Assembly: GCF_029714405.1 (NCBI RefSeq)
Contig: NZ_CP121650.1
Coordinates: forward strand, 806,001-870,000
DNA length: 64,000 bases
Direction: 5' to 3'
Source of the DNA: Bradyrhizobium sp. CB82
GTDB lineage: Bacteria; Pseudomonadota; Alphaproteobacteria; Rhizobiales; Xanthobacteraceae
Shown: positions 17,077 to 26,095 of the stretch, one piece after another
Numbering within the stretch: the first letter of the stretch is position 1
How the letters are laid out: each line of letters starts with the position of its first letter
Translations under genes and position numbers: made by a program
Notes under the pieces: model-generated
Seen by the model: only the letters and a program-made list of their open reading frames with translations
Told to the model about the DNA's origin: nothing
The model's database searches: none

Positions 17077-18782
17077 GCCTGCGCGCCGCCGAGCAGCTGC
17101 GCATTGAGGCGACCGCCGGAGAACAGCATTTCGTCGAGCGCTTCGTCGATGTCGACGGAGATGACGGAATTACCGCCGTCGCGCGCCAGGCTCGCCTGTG
17201 CCAGCCGCCGCATCAATTCCTTGATGAAGGCACAGCTCGTGCCCTCGCTGCGGCGCGCCGCCTCGGTGACGATCACGTCATCGAGCGGTAGTCCCTTGCC
17301 GTAGAGCCGAACCAGCTTGCTGCGGCCGATCTCGTCGGGAAGAGGCACTTCGATGGCCTGATCGATCCGGCCGGGTCGGCCGGCGAGTGCACCTTCGAGG
17401 TCCTCCGGCCGGTTCGTGGTCAGGACGAACAGGATGTCCGCATCCTCCTTCAGCCCGTCCATCTCATTGAGCAGTTTGTTTAGCAGAGTCTCCTCGCACG
17501 GCCCCATGTCGTGGCGATCGCGGGCGATGAGATCGACATCCTCGATCACCACCATCGACGGCTGGAGAAGCCGCGCCAGGCTCATATAGGCGCCGAGAAG
17601 GCCCATTTGCTCGGCGGTGATGATCAGCGTCGTATGCCCGGGCAAATGCGTCGCGAGATAGCGGATCGTATGCGTCTTGCCTGTGCCCGGCGGGCCGTAC
17701 AGCAAGATGCCCTTGCGCGTCGACTGGCTGAGCCGGCGCAAATGATCGCGGGTGCCGACGAATCTCAGGACGTTGCGGTCAAGCAGCCGCAAGGTCTGCT
17801 CCGGCAGGATCACCTCGTCGCGTGCCACCGGCGGCAGGCGGTGTACGGTGATGCCGCGCGAGCGGCCGCGATAGTCGCTATCGGCGTCGAGCGAGAGGAT
17901 CTTGCCACGATAGGTGCGCGCGGCCTGCACGGCCTGCTCCAGCTCGCCGAAGCATCGCTGGACCAGGACCACGCCCGCAGCGCCCGAGGGCACGGCGATT
18001 TCGATCCGGATTCCGGGCTCACGGCTGTATTCGCGATGCGCGCAGAGCAGCACCGCGTAGCGGAGATCGCCCTGCACGCACAGCCACAGCCCGTTGTCGA
18101 GGCACTTGACCGGACTCTTCTCGCCAACGTCGACATCGAAATACTGGAGCGGCGCAATCGCCTGCGCATGGCGACCGTCACGCAGAAGCCGTGCAATCGA
18201 CAGCGTCTCGTAGCGTTGCTCGTCGTTGATGCCGAACAGCCGGAGGGCGGAGGCGAACAGCCGGTCGATGGCCGCCTGGACGTCTGCGCGCATGTGTCCC
18301 GGAAACTGGCGGACCGTGGTCACGAGCTTGCTGCGTGGAACGCCGGCAAAATGCCAATCCAGAACCTCGCAGGCATGCTCGAACTCCTTTTCCGGTTCAT
18401 TGCCGGTGTTGCCCGCCGCGCGCATGCAGTCGCTGCACAGCCAGATCGTACGGCTTCCGAGCCGCACGTCGGTCTGCGCCTCGGGCTTGCCGCAAAGCTC
18501 GCAAATTGTCTTGACCGGCTCGAGCGTGATCCTCAGGCCATGACCTGCAAACTGAATGTGCTGGAGCGCGGATTTCAGCAGTGCATCGGCGACGGATCGC
18601 GGGTAGGGGCCGCAACCGACTCGTTGCTCCCGCTCAATCCGGGTCATCAGCGCGACCGCGTCGCGTTCCGACTTGCCGAAAACCCGGCGTAGCAACTCGA
18701 TCACAAATTCTTCCGGCGTATCTTCGTCGTCGTGGATCACGAGCTGGGCCGGGCCGCTATCGCCGTGCATATCACTCATCAT
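17061..18782 (-). CDS. ClpS-like domain / ClpX-type zinc finger / AAA ATPase fusion
   Basis: 573 residues from the ATG at 18782 (GAGAG 8 bases upstream; ATG at 18779 and GTG at 18797 are alternatives). Residues 12-88 follow ClpS: HDDEDTPEEFVIELLRRVFG, then VGCGPYPRSVAD, then AGHGLRITLE. Residues 94-119 form a C4 zinc site, CELCGK...C116SDC119, spaced like the ClpX zinc domain. About 120-330 is unrecognised. The AAA module follows: Walker A GPPGTGKT at 363, Walker B VVIEDVDLI written ED instead of DE as in Bcs1, and TTNRPEDLE..GRPGRID. No protease domain is present. Probably an unfoldase or remodeller. Relative to E. coli ClpS, the N-degron pocket residues N34, M40 and H66 appear as D, E and E. 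Confidence 0.85.
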   Translation of the reverse strand: MMSDMHGDSGPAQLVIHDDEDTPEEFVIELLRRVFGKSERDAVALMTRIEREQRVGCGPYPRSVADALLKSALQHIQFAGHGLRITLEPVKTICELCGKPEAQTDVRLGSRTIWLCSDCMRAAGNTGNEPEKEFEHACEVLDWHFAGVPRSKLVTTVRQFPGHMRADVQAAIDRLFASALRLFGINDEQRYETLSIARLLRDGRHAQAIAPLQYFDVDVGEKSPVKCLDNGLWLCVQGDLRYAVLLCAHREYSREPGIRIEIAVPSGAAGVVLVQRCFGELEQAVQAARTYRGKILSLDADSDYRGRSRGITVHRLPPVARDEVILPEQTLRLLDRNVLRFVGTRDHLRRLSQSTRKGILLYGPPGTGKTHTIRYLATHLPGHTTLIITAEQMGLLGAYMSLARLLQPSMVVIEDVDLIARDRHDMGPCEETLLNKLLNEMDGLKEDADILFVLTTNRPEDLEGALAGRPGRIDQAIEVPLPDEIGRSKLVRLYGKGLPLDDVIVTEAARRSEGTSCAFIKELMRRLAQASLARDGGNSVISVDIDEALDEMLFSGGRLNAQLLGGAQAVAAA

Positions 18783-18908
18783 GAAAATAACTCTCACTAC
18801 AACCTATACTTGAATGGAACAAAGTAAGAACACAAAAACGAGCGGCCGTCAAGCGTGACGGCCACCAAAAAAATGGATCAACGCCGTTGCCGACCAATTG
18901 GCTGGCGC

Positions 18909-20528
18909 CTAATGCGCCGGCCCGCCCGCTGCCTTCACGCGATGCGTCAGCAGGACTGCGATCGCGGCCAGCACCAGCACCACGCCGATCACGGCAAAAG
19001 TGTCGGAAAAGCCCATCACCAGCGCCTGGCGCTTGACCAGCTTGCCAACCGCGATGACGGCCTGCTCGTGCGCGGCGTTCGGGTCGGGCACCCCGTGGCC
19101 CATGAAATAGTTCGTGAGCTGCGCGATGCGGCCACGAACCTCTTCGCGGCCGAGCGTGACGGATTGGCCGATGATGTTGGAATGAAATTGCTCGCGCTTG
19201 GTGACGATGGTTGCGAGTACCGCGGTGCCGATCGCGCCGCCGAGGTTGCGCATCATGTTGGAGATGCCGGAGGCAGCGGCAGCATCCTGCGGCGCGACGC
19301 TGCCGAGGCTCAGCGCGGAGAGCGGCGCCAGCGTGAGCGCTTGCCCCACCGCACGCACGATATTGGGAAGCATGAGCTGGTCGCCTGAATAGTCGAGCGA
19401 CATCTCGATATTCATGAAGGAGCTCGTCGCGAAGAGGAGCAGGCCGACCACGGCGATATGGCGGGCGTCGAACCGCTGCATCAGTTTCGGCACCAAGGGG
19501 ATCAGGAGAAGCTGTGGCAGGCCGGTCCAGGCCAGCACGTTGCCGATCTGCTCGGCATTGTAGCCCTGGACCTGGCCGAGATAGGCGGGCAACAGGTAGA
19601 CCGAGCCGAACAGGGCGAAGCCGAGGAAGACCGCGGCGATCGTACCGACGCCGAAATTCCATTGCGTGAGCAGCCGCAAGCGCAAGAGCGGTTTCTCCAC
19701 GACCAGCTCGATCCAGATGAATAGTGAAAGACTGATCGCGGCGATAACGGCAAGCCGCACGATGAAGGGCGAGCCGAACCAGTCGTCCTTGTTGCCCTCC
19801 TCGAGCACTGCCTGGAGGGATGCGAGGCCGATCGCCATGGTCACGATGCCGAACCAGTCACCTTCGCGCAGCAGGGTGAGCTGAAGCGGCTGGCGCTCCA
19901 GCGTGAAGAACAGCGTGGTGACCATGACAGCCGTCGGCACGACGTTGACGAAGAAGATGGTCTGCCAGCCGTAGTTCTCGGTGAGATAGCCGCCGATGGT
20001 CGGGCCGATCGCGGGCGCAAATGTCACCGCGAGCGAAAACATCGCCAGCCCAATCGGCTGCTGGCCCTTGGGCAGCCTGGTGAAGACGAGCGTGAAGGCC
20101 ATCGGGATCAGCACGCCGCCGAAGAAGCCCTGCAAGCCGCGCATCGCGATCATCGAGGGCAGGTCGTGGGTGAAGGCGCAGGCGACGGAGAATGCCGCAA
20201 ACAGCGTCGCGAAGCTCAAGATGATGTTACGGAACGAGAACACGCGCGACAAATAGTCGGTGAGCGGGATGACGATGATCTCGCCGATCAGATAGGACGT
20301 CGATATCCACGAGCCGTTGTCGACGCCAGTGCCGATGCCGCCCTCGATGTTGAGCAGCGAGGCGTTGGTGATCTGGATGTTCAGGATCGCCATGAAGGCG
20401 CCGATCATCGCCGCGAAGACGGCGATCCAGATCGTGGCGCTGGCGCGGTTCGGATCGGCGATGACGCGATCAGGCGTCGCGGCCGGAATCGAGCGTGTGG
20501 GCGCGGGGATTGAGAGGCTGTTGGACAT
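18909..20528 (-). CDS. DHA2-family MFS drug efflux transporter (EmrB-like)
   Basis: 539 residues with about 14 membrane helices, the DHA2 layout. Characteristic motifs are AFMAILNIQITNASL in helix 1, DNGSWISTSYLIGEIIVIPL, DYLSRVFSFRN (motif A), RGLQGFFGGVLIPMAF, and FAPAIGPTIGGYLTE (motif C). With the adjacent HlyD-type adaptor it would pump toxic compounds across both membranes by proton antiport. AGGAGG precedes the ATG, which lies inside the last 59 bases of the adaptor gene, so translation is probably coupled. The substrate is unknown. Confidence 0.92.
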   Translation of the reverse strand: MSNSLSIPAPTRSIPAATPDRVIADPNRASATIWIAVFAAMIGAFMAILNIQITNASLLNIEGGIGTGVDNGSWISTSYLIGEIIVIPLTDYLSRVFSFRNIILSFATLFAAFSVACAFTHDLPSMIAMRGLQGFFGGVLIPMAFTLVFTRLPKGQQPIGLAMFSLAVTFAPAIGPTIGGYLTENYGWQTIFFVNVVPTAVMVTTLFFTLERQPLQLTLLREGDWFGIVTMAIGLASLQAVLEEGNKDDWFGSPFIVRLAVIAAISLSLFIWIELVVEKPLLRLRLLTQWNFGVGTIAAVFLGFALFGSVYLLPAYLGQVQGYNAEQIGNVLAWTGLPQLLLIPLVPKLMQRFDARHIAVVGLLLFATSSFMNIEMSLDYSGDQLMLPNIVRAVGQALTLAPLSALSLGSVAPQDAAAASGISNMMRNLGGAIGTAVLATIVTKREQFHSNIIGQSVTLGREEVRGRIAQLTNYFMGHGVPDPNAAHEQAVIAVGKLVKRQALVMGFSDTFAVIGVVLVLAAIAVLLTHRVKAAGGPAH

Positions 20529-21723
20529 GGCGCGACCCTCCTGAGGTCTGCTTTGCCTTGGGTGCAGTCGTAGCTAGCGTGGCCGGCGCGCTGGAGCGCG
20601 TCGCAATCCTGGGAATGACGGACATTCCCGGCCGCAGCGCGATCAACGGCGTGCTCTCGGCATCCAGCGCGATCTTGACCGGGATGCGCTGCACCACCTT
20701 GGTGAAATTGCCGGTGGCGTTGTCGGGCGGCAGCAGCGCGAATTCCTGGCCGCTTGCCGGTGCGATGGAATCGACGTGACCGTGCACGAGCCTGCCCGGG
20801 AAGGTATCGACCTCGATCTCGACCTCTTGGCCCGCATGTACGTTGGTGAGCTGGGTTTCCTTGAAATTCGCAATGACGTAGGCGCCGGATGAAGGCACCA
20901 GCGACATCAGCTGCGTTCCGGCCTGGACAAATTGGCCGGTCCGCAAGGTGCGATTACCGACCACGCCGTCGATCGGAGCCGTGATCGCGGTGTAGCCGAG
21001 ATTGAGCTCGGCCTGTCGTTGCAGCGCGCCTGCGCGCGCCGCGGCGGCCTCGGCCTGCGCGAGCTCGGCCTTGAGCAGGCCGGTTTGCTTGCGCGCGGAG
21101 ATGAGGTTCGCGGTGTCGCGTTGGATCGCTGCATCCGCGCCGGCATCTCGCGCCTGCGCCTGCTGCGCGTTCTGCACGCTGCCAAAGCCGGTCGAGGCAA
21201 GATCCGTGTAGCGCTTGTTCTCCTGGCTCGCGAACGTCTTGGCGGCGTTGTCGACATCCAGTGTCGCCTTCGCCGCCGCGATCACCGCCTCCTGGATCTC
21301 AAGCTGGGCCTGCTTGCTCGCAACCGTCGCGTTCGCGGCGGCGACATCGGCCCTCGCCTGGTCGAGTGCGACCTTGAAGTCGCGGTCATCGATCCGGGCC
21401 AGCACCTGGCCCGCCTTCACGTGCTCGTTATCCTGCGCGAGCACCTCGATGAGGTAGCCGCTGACCTTCGGTGCGATGGTGGTGTTGTCGGCCTTCACAT
21501 AGGCGTCATCGGTAGAGACGAGGAAGCGGCCGACGGTCCAATAGTCGTAACCGTACCAGCTTGCGCCGGCCAGCGCCGCGGCAGCGACACCGGCAAGCAA
21601 CAGCTTGCGAAGGTTGAGCCTTCTGGATCGGACGGGGGTGGCTGCGGCCGGCGGCAGATCGTCCGGCGCGCTCGCGGGAACCATCGTGGATTCCATCTTG
21701 GAGGGATTCGTGTGTACGGTCAT
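20470..21723 (-). CDS. HlyD/EmrA-type membrane fusion adaptor
   Basis: 417 residues. A single membrane anchor at about 36-58 (LRKLLLAGVAAAALAGASWYGY) is followed by the EmrA marks STDDAYVKADNTTIAPKVSG and LAQDNEHVKAGQVLARIDD, a long coiled coil (about 115-215), then YTAITAPIDGVVGNRTLRTGQFV and ANFKETQLTNVHAGQ. It links the inner-membrane pump to an outer-membrane channel, which is not encoded here. About 40 residues past the usual end (after SVIPRIATR) are low-complexity and overlap the start of the pump gene by 59 bases. It is divergent from the TetR gene. Confidence 0.92.
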   Translation of the reverse strand: MTVHTNPSKMESTMVPASAPDDLPPAAATPVRSRRLNLRKLLLAGVAAAALAGASWYGYDYWTVGRFLVSTDDAYVKADNTTIAPKVSGYLIEVLAQDNEHVKAGQVLARIDDRDFKVALDQARADVAAANATVASKQAQLEIQEAVIAAAKATLDVDNAAKTFASQENKRYTDLASTGFGSVQNAQQAQARDAGADAAIQRDTANLISARKQTGLLKAELAQAEAAAARAGALQRQAELNLGYTAITAPIDGVVGNRTLRTGQFVQAGTQLMSLVPSSGAYVIANFKETQLTNVHAGQEVEIEVDTFPGRLVHGHVDSIAPASGQEFALLPPDNATGNFTKVVQRIPVKIALDAESTPLIALRPGMSVIPRIATRSSAPATLATTAPKAKQTSGGSRHVQQPLNPRAHTLDSGRDA

Positions 21724-21780
21724 GGCCGGCTCCCTTAATTAGGAAACTTGACGATTTCCAAAATAGGGCTAACTTCAGAA

Positions 21781-21798
21781 CTGTCAATAGAATGACAG
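21781..21798. promoter_or_regulatory. Candidate TetR operator between emrA-like and tetR genes
   Basis: CTGTCA-ATAGAA-TGACAG: perfect 6-base arms, 6-base centre, in the 90-base divergent gap and 15 bases before the TetR start. Placement fits a repressor that controls itself and the efflux operon. Confidence 0.58.
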
Positions 21799-21813
21799 GC
21801 ATCATGTAAAAAC

Positions 21814-22473
21814 ATGGCTCCAGCAAAATCTTCCAACGAATGGCGCCCCCGTGGACGGCCGCCACTGCGCGACGACGGCGAGACGCGTCAGATCATCTTC
21901 GACGCCGCCCGGCACGCTTTCGCCGAGAACGGCTACGCGGCGACGAGCACCGAGGAGTTGGCGCGCCGAGCCGGCATTTCCACGAAGACGCTCTATCGGC
22001 TGTTTCCGGCCAAGGCGGCGCTGTTCGAAGCCATGGTCGCCGACCGGCTCGACCGGCAGCTCTCCGATGTCCAGCTCAAGGGCATCGATCACGCCGACAT
22101 TGCCGAGGCTCTTTCCACGGCATTGCTGGCCTGCGCCGACCTCGCGCTCGATCCGGAGGTCGTCGCTTTGCAACGTATCGTGCTCCAGGAATCTGCCGCG
22201 TTCCCGGATCTTGCCGTCGCCTTCTATCGCAACGGCATCGCGCGCACGGCGGCCGCGCTCGCGCGCTGGCTGCGCGTTCAGGTGAAGGCTGAGCGCCTCG
22301 CGCTCGACAATGTCGAGGAGGCCGCGGGCATGCTGATCGGCATGGCCGTCTCGGCCCCTCAGCGCGCCGCCATCTATGGCGGTGTGCCGTTGCCATCGCG
22401 CAAGGAGATCGAGCGCCGCGTACGCACCGCCGCTGCTCTTTTCCTGGACGGCTGTCGCGCCACAACGGCGTGA
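21814..22473 (+). CDS. TetR/AcrR-family repressor of the divergent efflux operon
   Basis: 219 residues. The N-terminal helix-turn-helix shows RQIIFDAARHAFAENGYAAT, STEELARRAGISTKTLYRLF and PAKAALFEAM. The C-terminal ligand domain has the AefR/AcrR-like LQRIVLQESAAFPDLAVAFY. It is divergent from the EmrAB-type genes with a perfect palindrome between, so it most likely represses them until a substrate binds. The MarR gene follows 46 bases later on the same strand. Confidence 0.9.
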   Translation: MAPAKSSNEWRPRGRPPLRDDGETRQIIFDAARHAFAENGYAATSTEELARRAGISTKTLYRLFPAKAALFEAMVADRLDRQLSDVQLKGIDHADIAEALSTALLACADLALDPEVVALQRIVLQESAAFPDLAVAFYRNGIARTAAALARWLRVQVKAERLALDNVEEAAGMLIGMAVSAPQRAAIYGGVPLPSRKEIERRVRTAAALFLDGCRATTA

Positions 22474-22511
22474 CGCCCGTGCCGCTTTACAGGTCGGCCT
22501 TGCCGGCTATA

Positions 22512-22529
22512 TATTTCGCATGCGAAATA
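22512..22529. promoter_or_regulatory. Perfect 18-base palindrome at the MarR gene start
   Basis: TATTTCGCATGCGAAATA is a perfect palindrome overlapping the first ATG of the MarR gene (22520). MarR proteins bind such dyads at their own promoters. Because an operator is unusual on top of a start codon, translation may begin at the GTG at 22544. Confidence 0.68.
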
Positions 22530-22981
22530 AGTTGCGAGCGCGCGTGACAACGGCAAGGCACCATCGGCTGATCTACCTCCTCAACGTCGCGCAGCGCCGG
22601 CTACAGCGTTTCATGGCGGTTCAGCCGGAGAGCGAGGTGACGCCATCCCAGGCGGGACTGCTGTTCATCCTCGGCAGACAGGACGGCGTCCTGATGGGCG
22701 AGGCGGGGGCTGCGCTCGATCTTGGGCCGGCGGGCATCTCCGGCCTCGTCGACCGGATGGCCGCGGCAAGGCTGGTCGAGCGGCGGGCCGACCGCGAAGA
22801 CGGCCGCGCCTGGCGCGTCTGGCTCACGCCGAAGGGCCGTGCGGTCGAGGTGCGGGCGAAAGCGGCTGCGGCGGAGATCAACGCCGCGCTGACGGAAGGA
22901 TTTTCCAGCGCCGAGATCGACATCGTCGCGCGCTGGCTGACGAGCATTCAAACCAAATTTCCGCGTGCAGCAGACGAATGA
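22520..22981 (+). CDS. MarR-family transcriptional regulator
   Basis: 153 residues from the ATG at 22520, or 145 from a GTG at 22544. The winged helix reads EVTPSQAGLLFILGRQDGVLM, GEAGAALDLGPAGISGLVDR and RADREDGRAWRVWLTPKGR, with the wing motif (DREDGR) typical of MarR. It starts on a perfect palindrome, so autoregulation is likely. The enoyl-CoA hydratase begins 13 bases after its stop, so the two are an operon. MarR proteins controlling acyl-CoA or aromatic-CoA catabolism often use a similar arrangement; an acyl- or aryl-CoA ligand is an inference. Confidence 0.87.
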   Translation: MRNKLRARVTTARHHRLIYLLNVAQRRLQRFMAVQPESEVTPSQAGLLFILGRQDGVLMGEAGAALDLGPAGISGLVDRMAAARLVERRADREDGRAWRVWLTPKGRAVEVRAKAAAAEINAALTEGFSSAEIDIVARWLTSIQTKFPRAADE

Positions 22982-22994
22982 GAGGAGCCGTTCC

Positions 22995-23765
22995 ATGACC
23001 GAGCATGTCCAGACCGAGATGACCAATGGCGTGCTGACGCTGACCATGGCGCGCCCCGACAAGAAGAACGCGCTGACCGATGCGATGTACGGCAAGCTCG
23101 CCGATACCATCGAGGGGGCCGAGACCGATCCGTCGGTCCGCGTGCTCTTGATCCGCGGTGAAGGCGACATGTTCACGGCCGGCAACGACGTCGGCGAATT
23201 CGCAGCGGTCGCCACCGGCAAATCCGGGGGCAGCCGCAACGTCATCAGGTTCATCCAGTCGCTGGCGCGCTGCACGCGCCCGCTGGTCGCGGCCGTCCAG
23301 GGCCGCGCGGTCGGCGTCGGCACCACGATGCTCCTGCATTGCGATCTCGTCGTGCTCGCCGACAACGCGCTGCTGTCGACGCCCTTCGTCAGCCTTGCGC
23401 TGGTGCCCGAGGCGGCCTCGAGCCTGTTGATGCCGCTGCGCATCGGTCACGTGCGCGCCTACGAGATGTTCGCGCTCGGCGAGGCCGTGCCGGCGAAGAC
23501 CGCGCTCGAATGGGGCCTCGCCAACCGCGTCGTGACGCTCGACAAGCTCGACGCCGAGGCGGCCGCGCTCGCGCAGCGCCTCGCAAAGCAGCCTGCCGGC
23601 GCGCTGATCGCCACCAAACGGTTGATGCGGAATGGCGAGGCGCTGGTCGCGCAGATGACGGCCGAGGGCGAGCAGTTTGCACGACGCCTGCGCACCGCCG
23701 AAGCCCGCGAGGCCTTTTTGGCCTTCGCCGAGCGCCGGCCGCCGGATTTCACCAAGGTCGCGTGA
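22995..23765 (+). CDS. Enoyl-CoA hydratase/isomerase family protein
   Basis: 256 residues from the ATG at 22995, chosen for AGAGGAG upstream. Crotonase-fold marks: LTMARPDKKNALTDAMY, FTAGNDVGEFA (oxyanion hole), GRAVGVGTTMLLHCDLV, TPFVSLALVPEAASS. The usual second glutamate region reads VPEAASS, so at least one catalytic glutamate is kept. The C-terminal half has the trimerisation helices (LAKQPAGALIATKRLMR). It would hydrate or isomerise an enoyl-CoA in fatty-acid or aromatic degradation. Coupled to the MarR gene upstream. Substrate not readable. Confidence 0.88.
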   Translation: MTEHVQTEMTNGVLTLTMARPDKKNALTDAMYGKLADTIEGAETDPSVRVLLIRGEGDMFTAGNDVGEFAAVATGKSGGSRNVIRFIQSLARCTRPLVAAVQGRAVGVGTTMLLHCDLVVLADNALLSTPFVSLALVPEAASSLLMPLRIGHVRAYEMFALGEAVPAKTALEWGLANRVVTLDKLDAEAAALAQRLAKQPAGALIATKRLMRNGEALVAQMTAEGEQFARRLRTAEAREAFLAFAERRPPDFTKVA

Positions 23766-23883
23766 TGTCCCTGGGCCGACCAGCCGTTGCGGCAAAATTA
23801 CATTGCAGCCAGTTCGATTAAAGCCTTAACGGAACGTTGGCAGGTCGTCCGGCACATTGCCCGCACGAAATTGGATGCTGGCA

Positions 23884-25965
23884 ATGGCGATGATTAAGAA
23901 ATCGGTAAGCACGCTTCTCCTGGTGCTCATGGCTCTTCTGGCCGTTGGTGCTCTGACAAGTACCGCGATCCAGATGGCCGGCGCCTTCGGCCGCTATCGC
24001 GACAGCCTCGAGACCGGGCGGCTCGCCGCCGCCGACAAGGCGATCTTCCATGGCGTGCTTGCGCTACGGACCAATCGCGGCGAAGCCCAGAGCGCGCTGC
24101 TTGGGGAAGACGACCCTCACGCACGCTTGAGCGAGACCGAGAAGAACGAGCAGGCGGGCTTTGAAACCATCACGGCGGCCATGGCAATGATCGAGTTCCC
24201 GCGCCGCGACGAGCTTGCCACCTCGCTGAAGCAGCACTGGGCGGAAGCCGCGCCGCAATTCCGCCTGTTCTTCGATGAAGCTGCGCGTCCGCGCGCCGAA
24301 CGCAAGATCGACCGGACCAGTTCCTGGTACGATGCCGTCACCAGGACGATCGACGCGGTGAATCTCGCCTCGACCGCGGTCTCGAACCGCGCCTGGATGA
24401 ACGATCCTTTCATCGCCCGCATGATCCAGGTTCGCCGTCTCGCCTGGCAGGTGCGCGACCGCTATGGCATGCAGTGCTCGGAGCTGCGCCCCAACGTCAA
24501 CAGCAGCAAGCCGCTCGACGAGACCCAGAAGCTGAACGTGGCGCAGTACAACGGGATCGTCAACGCGGGTTGGACCGGCATGGAGGAGCTCCTCGCCGCG
24601 CCCGATGTAGCCGCGGACCTCGTCTCTGCGGCCAAGGAGGCACGCACCAAGACCGATTCGGTCGTTCAGCAGATCTCGCAGATGACGAAGAATTTTGACG
24701 GCAGCGGCCGTCCCGCCGTCTCCGCCCAGGAGTGGAATACGCTCTGCCAGTCGCCGTTCGGGCCGATCGTGGCCGTCGCGACCAAGGCGCTGGACCAGTC
24801 GATCGCGCGCGCGGAAGCGGTGCAAGAGACTGCGCTCACCAAGCTTGTGGTGCAGTCGCTGGCCTTCCTGGCGGCACTGACCGTGACCGTGGCTGGCGTG
24901 TTCGTTGTGCGCAATCGCCTGGTGCGGCCGGTTCAATCGCTGATGGGCGCGATCGCGCGGATCAGCGCGCGCGACTATGCGACGCCGGTGCCGCAGTCGC
25001 AATATCCCGACGAGTTCGGCACGATGGCGTCAGCGCTGGAGAGCCTGCGCGAGAGCGCGGCGACTGCGGAGCGGCTCGGCCAGGAGCGCGAGGCGCAACA
25101 GGCCCAGCAACTCGCGCGCTCCGGCACGGTCGACGCCGCCTGCCGCCGCTTCGACGACACCGTACAGGCCGTAATCCACAGTGTTGCCGAATCGACCCGG
25201 GAGCTGGACGCCACTGCGACCGGCGTGCATTCGCTGGTGTCGGAATCCAGCAACCAGACCGCCGCGGTGTCGTCCGCGGCCGAACAGGCCACCAACAATC
25301 TCGAGACGATTGCAGCCGCGACCGAAGAGCTATCGGCATCGGTCGGCGAGATCTCGGCGCAGGTGCAGGCCAGCGCGCGCGATGCACGCGAGGCGGTCGC
25401 GCAGGCCGAGCGGACCAATGCCACCGTCGAGATCCTGGACCAGACGGCTGCTCGCATCGGCGAGGTCGTGAAGATGATCAGCGCCATTGCCGGGCAGACC
25501 AACCTGTTGGCGCTGAACGCCACCATCGAGGCGGCGCGTGCCGGCGAGGCGGGCCGGGGCTTTGCGGTCGTTGCCGGCGAGGTCAAGAACCTCGCGTCGC
25601 AGACGGCGACTGCGACCGAGGAGATCTCGCGCCAGGTCGCGGAGATCCAGTCCGCCACCGGGCAGGCGGTGGCCGCGATCCGGTCGATCGGCGGGGCGAT
25701 CGGCGGTATCGACGAGAAGATGACGGCGATTGCTGCGGCGGTCGAGGAGCAGCGCGCGGCGACCACCGAGATCTCGCGCAACTTCCAGCAGGCCGCGCTC
25801 GGCACCAGGGAGGTGACCGACACCATCGGCAGCGTCGCCAGCCTCAATCGCGAGACCGGCAATGCCGGCACCGTGCTGACGGAGTCGGTCAAGAAGATGT
25901 CGGCCGATGCCGACCGCCTGCGCGTGGCGGTCGAAGGCTTTTTGGGCGCGGTACGTACGGCCTGA
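23884..25965 (+). CDS. Methyl-accepting chemotaxis protein
   Basis: About 693 residues. TM1 is at about 5-25 ([21 protein letters not shown]). A roughly 300-residue periplasmic sensor follows, then TM2 near 320-340 ([18 protein letters not shown]), a HAMP domain ([21 protein letters not shown]) and a signalling domain with the conserved hairpin tip ([37 protein letters not shown]). The sensor is mostly helical and not a recognised Cache or 4HB by eye; the ligand is unknown. I chose the ATG at 23884; ATGs at 23875 and 23890 are alternatives. No che genes are near, so it works with chemotaxis proteins encoded elsewhere. Confidence 0.92.
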   Translation: MAMIKKSVSTLLLVLMALLAVGALTSTAIQMAGAFGRYRDSLETGRLAAADKAIFHGVLALRTNRGEAQSALLGEDDPHARLSETEKNEQAGFETITAAMAMIEFPRRDELATSLKQHWAEAAPQFRLFFDEAARPRAERKIDRTSSWYDAVTRTIDAVNLASTAVSNRAWMNDPFIARMIQVRRLAWQVRDRYGMQCSELRPNVNSSKPLDETQKLNVAQYNGIVNAGWTGMEELLAAPDVAADLVSAAKEARTKTDSVVQQISQMTKNFDGSGRPAVSAQEWNTLCQSPFGPIVAVATKALDQSIARAEAVQETALTKLVVQSLAFLAALTVTVAGVFVVRNRLVRPVQSLMGAIARISARDYATPVPQSQYPDEFGTMASALESLRESAATAERLGQEREAQQAQQLARSGTVDAACRRFDDTVQAVIHSVAESTRELDATATGVHSLVSESSNQTAAVSSAAEQATNNLETIAAATEELSASVGEISAQVQASARDAREAVAQAERTNATVEILDQTAARIGEVVKMISAIAGQTNLLALNATIEAARAGEAGRGFAVVAGEVKNLASQTATATEEISRQVAEIQSATGQAVAAIRSIGGAIGGIDEKMTAIAAAVEEQRAATTEISRNFQQAALGTREVTDTIGSVASLNRETGNAGTVLTESVKKMSADADRLRVAVEGFLGAVRTA

Positions 25966-26095
25966 GCTTTCCTCAATCGGCGGTTCCGGGGCGGTGCGAA
26001 CGGCATTGCCGCGAGGGTGCGCGCCTAGTAGATGGTAGGGCGGCGCCACGCCGCCACGCGGCGCAGGCACAAGAAGATCAGGGAGATAGAGTTCG

